Part shown: positions 7,735 to 15,418 of the stretch, in pieces
Layout: the number at the start of each line of letters is the position of its first letter
How positions within the stretch are numbered: the stretch's first letter is position 1
Source of the DNA: DATEDA01 sp963789885
GTDB lineage: Bacteria; Pseudomonadota; Gammaproteobacteria; Burkholderiales; SG8-39
Direction: 5' to 3'
NCBI GenBank assembly: GCA_963789885.1
Contig: CAWBNB010000064.1
Location: 186,001 to 250,000 of the forward strand
Length of the DNA stretch: 64,000 bases
Program-made: the position numbers and the translations under genes
Notes under the pieces: model-generated
Databases searched by the model: none
What the model saw: only the letters and a program-made list of their open reading frames with translations
What the model was told of the DNA's origin: nothing

Positions 7735-8677
7735 GCGCGCCTCCTTCCAGCGCCGCGAGCCGCGCACCGAAAGCGGCAATCCGCGCCCGCAGAACCGGCC
7801 AGAGCGACGCGAGACCGCCCGGCAGGTACAGCACGAGCAGGATCAGGACCAGCCCGAGCAGGATCAGGAAGAGGTACGGGAACTGGAGCCGCAGGAACTC
7901 GGTGAGCAAGCTGAAGGCGACCGAGGACACGAGCGGGCCGATGAGCGTGTGCGCACCGCCGACCATTGCGATCAGCACCGTCTGGAAGCCGATGAACGGA
8001 TTGAACACCGAGTTCGGCTCGATGTAGGTCCAGCGCACGGCCATCGCCGCACCGAGCGCCCCAGCGAAGAACGCCGACAGCGCGAAGCCCGCGATCTTCG
8101 TGCGGCGGGTGTTCACGCCGAGCGTCTGGGCGCGTTCCTCGTCCGCGCCGATCCCCGCGAGCGCAAGGCCGAAGCGGCTGCGCCGGACCGCGACGCACGC
8201 CCACACCGACGCCGCGGCGACCCCGAGGACCGTCAGGTATACGGTCGTCGATTCCGGCGGGTCTGCGATCACGCGTCCGACCGTGTGCGCGTAGCTCTTC
8301 TCGAAGTAGGTGATCGCGTGGCGGACCAGCTCGCCGAGCCCGAAGGTCAGCACCGCGAAATACGCCCCGCGCAGGTGCAGGACCGCCGCACCGATCAGCG
8401 CCGCGAACACCGCCGCCGCGACGCCACCGAGCGGCACCACGACCGCGTACGGTAGCGTCCCGAATCCCCACGCGGTCACGTAGGCCCCGATGCCGAAGAA
8501 CGCCGCCGTCGCGAGCGACAGGTAGTTGGTCGCGCCGGAGAACATGGCCCAGGTCACCGTGAGCCCGGCGTACATCAGGCAAGTCAGGACAAGCGAGAGC
8601 ATGAAGTCGGACAGCATCCACGGCGCCGCCGCGAGCGCGGTCGCCAGGACGATGACGAGAGCGTGCCCGGCCTTCAT
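7727..8677 (-). CDS. livM: Branched-chain amino acid ABC transporter permease LivM
   Basis: A 316-residue inner-membrane permease with about eight to ten hydrophobic spans. It has the LivM-type motif YLSLATAAFFGIGAYVTAWG (about residues 56-75) and LGVNTRRTKIAGFALSAFFAG in the ABC-coupling region. The ATG start overlaps the livH stop by 4 bp. The C-terminus (ARLAALEGGARG) overlaps the start of livG. With LivH it forms the membrane channel of the importer. Confidence 0.9.
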   Translation of the reverse strand: MKAGHALVIVLATALAAAPWMLSDFMLSLVLTCLMYAGLTVTWAMFSGATNYLSLATAAFFGIGAYVTAWGFGTLPYAVVVPLGGVAAAVFAALIGAAVLHLRGAYFAVLTFGLGELVRHAITYFEKSYAHTVGRVIADPPESTTVYLTVLGVAAASVWACVAVRRSRFGLALAGIGADEERAQTLGVNTRRTKIAGFALSAFFAGALGAAMAVRWTYIEPNSVFNPFIGFQTVLIAMVGGAHTLIGPLVSSVAFSLLTEFLRLQFPYLFLILLGLVLILLVLYLPGGLASLWPVLRARIAAFGARLAALEGGARG

Positions 8678-9543
8678 CGCGCAAACAGTCCCTTGGGCCG
8701 CGCCACGAGCACGGCGATGAACACGCCATACGAGAGCAGCATCTTGAGCGACGGGCTGGTGAAGTGCATCCCGAACGCCTCGACCACACCGAGCAGGATG
8801 CCCCCGACGAGCGCGCCGACCGTGCTGCCGAGCCCGCCGAGCGTGATCACGATCAGCGCGGTGACGGTGTAGGGCTCGCCCATCGCCGGCGAGATCTCGT
8901 ACACCATCGACAGGAGCGCGCCCGCGACCCCCGCGAGCGCGAGACCTACGCCGAACACGACCGGGTGGAGCACCGCTGTGTCGATCCCGACGAGCTGCGC
9001 GCCCGTCGGCGACTGCATCATCGCGCGCACTGCCTTGCCGACGAGCGTGAACCTGAGCACCGCGAGCAGCACGAGGCTTGCTGCGACTGCAAACCCGAAC
9101 ACGACCAGCCGGTTCGCCGTGAACCGCGCGGGGCCGATCTCCACCGGCTCGTCGAGGAACGAGTAGCCGCGCAGATCCGCGCCGAACACGAGGTAGGCCG
9201 CGTTCTGCACCAGAAACATCAGCCCGAAGCTGACGAGCAGGCTCCGCGCCTCGATGACCTCGACGCTCGGCGCGGTGCGCGAGATCTTGCGGAAACACAG
9301 GCGATAGACCCCGATCCCGGCGAGAAACAGCGCGAGCGCGACGACCGGCAGGAACACGAGCGGATTCACCTTGAGCACTGTCTGCGCGAGCCAGGTGAAA
9401 TAGGCGCCGAGCATCAGGAACTCCCCATGCGAGATGTTCATGATGCGCATCAGCCCGTATTGCAGATTGAGGCCGATGGCGACCACGGCGTAGATGCCGC
9501 CGGTGATGAGACCGGTCGCGATGAGCTCGAGCCAGAAGCTCAT
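8674..9543 (-). CDS. livH: Branched-chain amino acid ABC transporter permease LivH
   Basis: A 289-residue permease. The N-terminal segment GLITGGIYAVVAIGLNLQYG (residues 11-30) and MRIMNISHGEFLMLGAYF (about 32-49) are classic LivH motifs. Several further hydrophobic spans and VITLGGLGSTVGALVGGILL near the C-terminus complete the pattern. It is the first gene of the tightly overlapping livHMGF block and is separated from livK by 158 bp containing a terminator-like hairpin. Confidence 0.92.
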   Translation of the reverse strand: MSFWLELIATGLITGGIYAVVAIGLNLQYGLMRIMNISHGEFLMLGAYFTWLAQTVLKVNPLVFLPVVALALFLAGIGVYRLCFRKISRTAPSVEVIEARSLLVSFGLMFLVQNAAYLVFGADLRGYSFLDEPVEIGPARFTANRLVVFGFAVAASLVLLAVLRFTLVGKAVRAMMQSPTGAQLVGIDTAVLHPVVFGVGLALAGVAGALLSMVYEISPAMGEPYTVTALIVITLGGLGSTVGALVGGILLGVVEAFGMHFTSPSLKMLLSYGVFIAVLVARPKGLFAR

Positions 9544-9650
9544 TGGACTACCCTCGCGCTGCGCGCTCGGGATTCGCCCTTGGGACGGCCCGGCGGTCTG
9601 ATGCGAGCTGGAATCGGGAGTTCATGCGCGCGGGCGGAGGGTCACAGACT

Positions 9651-9681
9651 AAAACGGCCCCGCGGTCGCACCGCGGAGCCG
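9651..9681 (-). terminator. Hairpin plus U-tract between livK and livH
   Basis: On the minus strand a 12-bp stem (one G-U pair) with a 3-nt loop is followed by TTTT, the form of an intrinsic terminator. It lies just after the livK stop and before livH. It probably lowers transcription of the transporter core relative to the binding protein, a common arrangement for LIV systems. Confidence 0.7.
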
Positions 9682-9701
9682 TCGCCGGACACCCGCCCCG
9701 G

Positions 9702-10880
9702 CTACCAGGCCGGCTTCGGATAGAGCGCCGGGCTGGTCGCGCGGTCCGGCGGCCAGACCACCTCGAACTCGCCGTTCTGCCACTGGCTCACCACTCCCGG
9801 CGTGGTGACGTTCTCGCCGTTCTTGAAGCGGATCTTGCCGATGATCGTGTCGAACTCGTTGCTGGCGATGTAGTCGCGGATCGCCTTGCGGTCGAGGCCG
9901 ACCTTCTCCACCGCGGTCTGCAGGATCTGCAACCCGGCCCAGGCGTGCGCGCTCGCCCAGCGGTCCGGCTCCTTCTGCCACCGCTTTACGTGCGCGTCGA
10001 AGTAGCCTTTTGCCGCCGGGCTGGTGCGCGGGTTCCAGGTGCCGAGGCCCATCACGCCCTCGGCCACCTTGCCGAACTTGTCGCGATACACCGGGAACGC
10101 GGAGCCGACCGCGACGTAGAAGAGCTTCGGGTTGAAACCGATGCCGCGCGCCTGGCCGGTGATGAGGAACGTGTCGGGCGGATAGCTGAGCGCGACGAAC
10201 GCGTCCGGGTTCTTCGCCTTGACGTCGTTCAGCACCGGCTGCAGGTCCTTCACGCCGAGCGGATAGCTCTTCTTTTCGACGATCTGGATGCCGCGACTCT
10301 TGAGCGACCGCTCGAGCGCGTCCATCTGCTCGAGGCCGAACAGCTCGTCGACGTAGAGGACCGCCGCCGTCTTCGCGCTACGCGCCGCCAGGTACTCGGC
10401 GAGCGCGTCCATCATCAGGTCGGGCTGCTGCAGCAGCGCGAAGAAGTAGGGATTCTTCATGCCGAGCAGCTTCCGGCCGGTCGCGGTCGGCGCGAGCATC
10501 GGGTAGCCGTACTTCTGCGCGAGCGGCATCATCGCGAAGTTCGCGCCGGTGCTCCACGGCGGCAGGATCAGGTCGACCTTGTCGCTGCCCATCAGCTTCT
10601 CGTAGGTGCGAACGACCGTCTCGGTGTCGCTACGGTCGTCGAAGCCCATGAGCTCGATCTTGCGCTTCACGCCCTTGACGTTCAGCCCGCCGGCGGCGTT
10701 CACCTGCTCCGCCCACATGATGTAGTTCGGCTCCTGCGTGACCTGCGCGCCCGCGGCCCACGGACCGGTGCGCGCGATGGCGTAGCCGATGCGTACCGGC
10801 TGCTGGGCGAGCGACGGCGCGACCGCCGCGAGGGCGAGCGCCACCGCCGCGATCCACTTCACGCTGGATGGCAGTTTCAT
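9702..10880 (-). CDS. livK: ABC transporter periplasmic substrate-binding protein (LivK/LivJ-like)
   Basis: A 392-residue exported binding protein of the type I periplasmic fold. A signal peptide (about residues 1-25, ending in SLAQ) precedes QPVRIGYAIARTGPWAAGAQ, the canonical first strand of the family. PSNP-like structural segments such as GFDDRSDTETVVRTYEKLM follow. The ATG at 10880 is chosen because an AGGAGGAGG ribosome site lies 7-10 bases upstream; longer readings are unsupported. It heads the liv operon. The ligand cannot be assigned: related proteins bind leucine-type amino acids, amides or aromatic acids. Confidence 0.88.
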   Translation of the reverse strand: MKLPSSVKWIAAVALALAAVAPSLAQQPVRIGYAIARTGPWAAGAQVTQEPNYIMWAEQVNAAGGLNVKGVKRKIELMGFDDRSDTETVVRTYEKLMGSDKVDLILPPWSTGANFAMMPLAQKYGYPMLAPTATGRKLLGMKNPYFFALLQQPDLMMDALAEYLAARSAKTAAVLYVDELFGLEQMDALERSLKSRGIQIVEKKSYPLGVKDLQPVLNDVKAKNPDAFVALSYPPDTFLITGQARGIGFNPKLFYVAVGSAFPVYRDKFGKVAEGVMGLGTWNPRTSPAAKGYFDAHVKRWQKEPDRWASAHAWAGLQILQTAVEKVGLDRKAIRDYIASNEFDTIIGKIRFKNGENVTTPGVVSQWQNGEFEVVWPPDRATSPALYPKPAW

Positions 10881-10912
10881 TGGGTTTCCTCCTCCTGTTG
10901 GTCGTATCGACC

Positions 10913-10942
10913 GCACCCGGCCGCTACGCTGGCGCCGGGTGC
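10913..10942 (-). promoter_or_regulatory. Inverted repeat in the livK leader
   Basis: Perfect 9-bp arms (GCACCCGGC and GCCGGGTGC) with a 12-nt spacer sit 33 bp upstream of the livK start. This could be an operator for a dimeric regulator or an mRNA hairpin. No regulator gene is adjacent, so the role is unassigned. Confidence 0.45.
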
Positions 10943-11037
10943 AACCGATTGCAAGCCCGATGGTAGACGGGCCCGCCGGGCGGCACAACCCCGGTCGATC
11001 AGTCGCCCGTGTACGCCGGTGCCGGCTGAGCAAAGAA

Positions 11038-11510
11038 CTAATCGACGAGGTGGTACGCCACCGCCCAGTTCTTCGCGCGCATGCTCGAGTGGGAGATCCC
11101 CGGCATCACCGCGAACTGCTTGTCCGGATTGGGCAACCGGGCGAAGAAGTCGGCGAGATCCTGGAACGACGCGATGCCGTCGTAGTGCCCGCGCATGACC
11201 ATCGTCGGCACGTTCATCTTCGCGGATCGACGAGTGGCGGGTCCGTCGACATGTCGAAACGTTGGTCCCGGTCGGGACCGAGGTGTCGAGCGCGAGCACC
11301 GCATCGGCGAACGCGTCGACCACGGTCAGGTCGGACGTGCCGGGATGGTCGCGGGTGAAGATGCTGTGCACGAACTTGCGGTCGATCGGGCGCCGGTTCG
11401 CCGCCCGGTACTGCTCGAGGCGTTTCCTGCGGTCGGCAAGCGTCGGGCTACCCTCGCCGGTCCAGACGAAGGCGTCCACCGCAAGACGCTTGGCAGCGGC
11501 CGGCGAGCCT
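11038..11510 (-). pseudogene. Truncated, frameshifted alpha/beta hydrolase remnant
   Basis: The first part, in one frame (about 11510-11240), reads AAAKRLAVDAFVWTGEGSP and then NRRPIDRKFVHSIFTRDHPG and VVDAFADAVLALDTSVPTGT. The homologous continuation is in another frame: MNVPTMVMRGHYDGIASFQD, then FARLPNPDKQFAVMPGISHS, up to a stop at 11038. Together they match the C-terminal half of an alpha/beta hydrolase, with the late Asp (HYDG) and His (GISHS) regions. The N-terminal half with the nucleophile elbow is missing, and a stop cuts the last few residues. It is therefore non-functional. Confidence 0.72.
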
Positions 11511-11578
11511 ATTCTTCAACCTGCCCGTGAGCCGCGCGCGCCCCGGATTGCGGTGGCAATTCGTCGCTCCTCGCCGCT

Positions 11579-12775
11579 TCACTTCGAGATCGTGACCAGC
11601 GTCACCTCGTTCGACAAGCTGTTGGCGAGCACGAAGTTCCCGTCTCGTGTCACGGAGGTGTTGCGCACGATATTGCCGCCACCCGGGATCGCCCAGCTCT
11701 GGAATTTCTCGGTCTTTGGATCGAAGCGCACGACCGTGTTCGGCGTAGCCTCGGACTCGCTGTACCAGATGACGTCGTTGATCGCCGAGATGCCGTAGGG
11801 CGCGGATTTCGGCCCGCTCGGGGACTGCCATTCGGTGACCTTGCCGGTCGCAGGATCGAGCCGGCCCAGGAAACCGCGCGAGTAGTCGGCGTACCAAATC
11901 ATGTCGTCGCCGGTGATCGCGAGGCGCCGCGGGCGGGATGCCGGATCGGGCAGGGTGTACTCGCGAATCTCCAGCGTCTTCGGATCGACACTTGCGACCC
12001 TGTTGGTACCGAATTGAACGACGAACAGCGTGCCTTTGGAGTTGAACGCCATGCCGTACGGGCGCGACTTCGGCGTCGGCGGCGTCAGCAGCTTGATCTC
12101 GCCGGTCTTCGGATCGAGACGTCCGATGCGGTTGGAGTTTTGCGCCGTGAACCACAGGATGCCGCTCTGATCGACGAGAATCGTGTGGGGGTCTTTCGCG
12201 TCCGGGCCGGTCTTGTACTCGGTGACCGCCCCCGTCTTCGGGTCGAGCTTGCCGATCAGCTCGCCGTTGTTGCCCGTGTACCAGATGTTGCCGTCCTTAT
12301 CCTCGTCGAGACCGTGGGGTCCGGAGTGAGCGGTCTTGAGGGGATATTCCTTGATCTGGCCGGTCTTCGGATCGACCCGGCCGAGCACGTTGTTCATCTG
12401 GCCGGTGTACCAGAGCGATCCATCCTTCGCCGCCAGCGGATCGTGCGGCCGCGATCCCGGCGTGGGCACCTGCCACGCCTTGATTGAAACCTTGGCGGGG
12501 CCGGGGACCAGCACGGCGGCCGGCCTCCCCTTTACCGGGAAGTTCTTGGCCAAGTACGGTGTCAACGTCTCGATCTCGTCCTTCGAGAGGGGGACGCCGT
12601 GATTGGTCATCATGCGCAGAACCGTGGTCCAACCCTCCGTCGTGTACCCGGACCCGACACGGGCGTGGAACGCATGGCAGCTAGCGCACTTTGCCGTAAC
12701 GATTTCTTTGCCCTTGCCCTCAGGAAGTTCCTGACTCCAGGCGGGAAGCGCCGAGCACAGGAGACCGGCTGCCAT
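11579..12775 (-). CDS. Cytochrome c / Vgb-type beta-propeller protein
   Basis: About 398 residues. A short hydrophobic export signal ends near AWS-QE. A haem c motif CASCH lies at residues 30-34 in a compact cytochrome domain (to about residue 85). A propeller of repeated units of the form GxLWYTG...GRVDPKTGxIKEY follows, typical of the virginiamycin B lyase (Vgb) fold. A periplasmic redox or lyase role is inferred; the substrate is unknown. The start is uncertain: a good AAAGGAGGAGG site lies 30-40 bases upstream of this ATG, with no ATG or GTG at proper spacing. CTG at 12805 or TTG at 12778 are alternatives, or the 5' end is damaged. A broken relative lies just upstream. Confidence 0.78.
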   Translation of the reverse strand: MAAGLLCSALPAWSQELPEGKGKEIVTAKCASCHAFHARVGSGYTTEGWTTVLRMMTNHGVPLSKDEIETLTPYLAKNFPVKGRPAAVLVPGPAKVSIKAWQVPTPGSRPHDPLAAKDGSLWYTGQMNNVLGRVDPKTGQIKEYPLKTAHSGPHGLDEDKDGNIWYTGNNGELIGKLDPKTGAVTEYKTGPDAKDPHTILVDQSGILWFTAQNSNRIGRLDPKTGEIKLLTPPTPKSRPYGMAFNSKGTLFVVQFGTNRVASVDPKTLEIREYTLPDPASRPRRLAITGDDMIWYADYSRGFLGRLDPATGKVTEWQSPSGPKSAPYGISAINDVIWYSESEATPNTVVRFDPKTEKFQSWAIPGGGNIVRNTSVTRDGNFVLANSLSNEVTLVTISK

Positions 12776-13037
12776 CAAGGACGACAGTGAATTCGGAAAG
12801 GCCAGACCTCCTCCTTTGGAGTGCGGGTGACTTTCGCGGCTGAGCCGGCTTCTGATGCGCCTATCATCGCTCACGTTCAGGGGCCGCGTCGACGGGGCCA
12901 AGCCCAGCCCCACCACCCGAAACGGGTGGTTCGGCGACACTACCGATGTACCACCAACGGCCGCGCGCGCCGCGCACATGAACACTGGCGCGTGGCGCGC
13001 GCGCATGCCGCGATGGGCCGCCTCGCGATTTCTTCGG

Positions 13038-15169
13038 TCAGCGCGCGAGCGGATCGGGCCGGAGCTGGACGTGCACGGCGCGGGGCTTCGAACCCTTGCC
13101 GCCTTCCATCAGCCAGGGCGTGCGATCGCCGCTCGTGCTCCACAGGCCGCGTCCCTTCCAGCCGGCGTTCGATCGTCGATGCGCCCGTCCAGCCCCTTGG
13201 CGAAGGAAGCCCATTGGATACGGAATCGTCAGCATGAGCATCTTCCCGTCCTTGAGCGCGATGAAGCCACCGTTCAGGTTGCCGGTGGCGATCGGGATGT
13301 TCTCGCCGAGGCCCAGGGTGTTGTGCTGATCAACCCAGGTGTAATAGCTCGCCTCGGCGCTGTTCTGCTCGAAGCCCTCGTGTCCCGGCCCGGGGAAGCG
13401 GTGGTAGGCGAAGCCTTCCTGGCAATGGTTGCCGGTCGCGTTCGGTCCGTTGAGCGGTCCCTTGCACTTTCTCCGGTCGAAGCTGATGAAGCCGCCGTTC
13501 GAGCCCGAGCCCCAGACCACGCCGTTCTTGTCGATGTCGCCGCCGCGCAGGCCGACGAACCCCGCCGGGAGGGCGTAGAACTCGGAGAGCCTGGTCTTCG
13601 GGTCGAAGCGCAGGAACCCTGCGGTACCGGCGAACACGTTGAACGTGTACCAGATCGAGCCGTCGGTCGGATGCGGCATCACGGCGTAGGGACCGGAGCC
13701 CGCGACGCGCGTGTCCTTGCCGCTTTCAGCCGGCTTGCCGGGCTCGGTGTACTCGTCGACCTTGCCGTTGCCGTTGGTGTCGAGCACCCACGGCGCCCAG
13801 CCCTGCGCCTTGACCGCGTCGCCGGTCGCGTCGAAGACCTTGGTATTGAGCCACCCCGCCACTGGACCGCTGCCAGAGAACCACACCGTATCGTCCGCGT
13901 CGTAGCCGAACTGCGGGTGATGGGTGCCGAAGCAGGTGTCGATGAGGGTGTACTTCATCGTCTTCGGGTCGAGCATCGACACCTGGCGCTGCGACAGCTC
14001 GATCGGGAAGGCCTGGGCCGACGGATGATCCGAGCCCTTCTTGCAGAAGGCGGGGTTCGGTCGCCGCGCACATTAGCCGCAAACCACACCCGGCCCTTCC
14101 GGTCGAACATGCCGTTGTGGTTGTTCGCCTTCTGCGACCAGATCTTCTCCGTTCCCCAGTACGGCGAGGGCGCGAACGGCTTGTCCAGGGCCGAGGCGTG
14201 GAACGGCGGCCCGAACGACTCGGGGACGCCGTCATTCAGGACCGACATCTTGAAGAACGTCACCGTGTGCGTTTTCGGGTCGAGGATCGGGATGTTGTCG
14301 CTCGAGTATTCGGATGAGCCGTAGAGCGGCCCGTAAGGGTTTACCGTGGGATCGCGCCGGTCCGAGGAGATAAGGTCGTGGAGAAAGGTCTTCTCCGTGC
14401 CCCATTCCCACGACGTGATGACGACGTTGCGCTCGACGCCCTGCGGGCGCGGGGGCTGCGCCTTGGGCAGCTCACCCTTGGCGATGCGGTCGGTCCATTC
14501 TCCGTAGTACGTGAACGGCACTCCGCCGAGCTGCTTGGCGAGACGGTCAATCATGAACGACCCGGTATGGCCGGAGGCGACGCGGCGTGCCCAGGCTTCG
14601 TCGCCCGACACGAATTGCCGAGCGCGGCCGGGATCGTGCGCGTCGATTCCGGACCGAGTGCGTGGCAGCCGATGCAGTCGGTATTGTTCATCCGACGGCG
14701 CGAGATCTCCTGGGTTACCTCCTTGGGAATGTTCGTCGTGCCGCCGAAGTCCTTCGCCGGCGGCATCTTCAGCATCGAATACCAGTAGATCGCCGGGTAA
14801 TAGTGCGCCGCCGCCGCGGGCGTCGGCGCGGGTACCGCGCTGTGGTTGACGGTTGGCTGGGTTTTGCGCGCAGCTTCGGCGAATCGACGAGCCCGTAGCC
14901 GCGCACCCAAACCTGATAGTTCACGTTCGGCGGCAGGGCGGGAATGAGGTAACGCCCCTGGTCGTCGGTGACGACGATCTTGGCGAACTTCGTGGGGAGC
15001 TCGGTCGTTTCCGCGATCACCCACACGCCGGCTTCCGGCCCGCTCGGGCCGCGCACGACGCCGCCTATGTCTACGTTGCCGACCGATTGGGCGCCGACTG
15101 GCGTCGCGCTCGGAAGGCCGCGATGGCCACCCCCACACCAAGATAACGCAGACTGCCTGTCGTTTGCAT
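13038..15169 (-). pseudogene. Frameshifted cytochrome c / carboxypeptidase-regulatory / Vgb-type protein gene
   Basis: One gene of about 710 codons can be reassembled only by switching frame. The start is ATG at 15169 behind an AAGGAG site. An export signal (MQTTGSLRYLGVGVAIAA) is broken near 15117. A carboxypeptidase-regulatory-like domain (VTDDQGRYLIPALPPNVNY) breaks near 14868. A haem c motif CIGCH (about 14665) follows, with a break near 14614. The propeller region breaks near 14055 and runs on to 13038. Near 13207 (+1) and 13173 (-1) two compensating indels scramble about 11 residues between IPYPMGF and NAGWKGRGLW. Six indels in 2.1 kb mean it is inactive unless the assembly is locally poor. 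Confidence 0.75.
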
Positions 15170-15418
15170 ATTCCGATCTCCTTGGGTCTGCTGCCGGGTT
15201 GCGCGAGCGATAACGGGCGAGCCGCCCGTCGCGTTATGGAATTCCCCCCACCCCTCGCAATGCGATCCGGCCCCAAAACGGTGAGGTCACACCGCAGCGG
15301 GGCACTTTACTGAAGAACTGCGCGGCAATCTACCTGCTCCACCAGGGCTGCGCAACGTCCGCGCGGCTGAAGCGAAGCCCGGCTTGACGCCCCGCGCACC
15401 CGGCCGTGCAAGGGAGGA

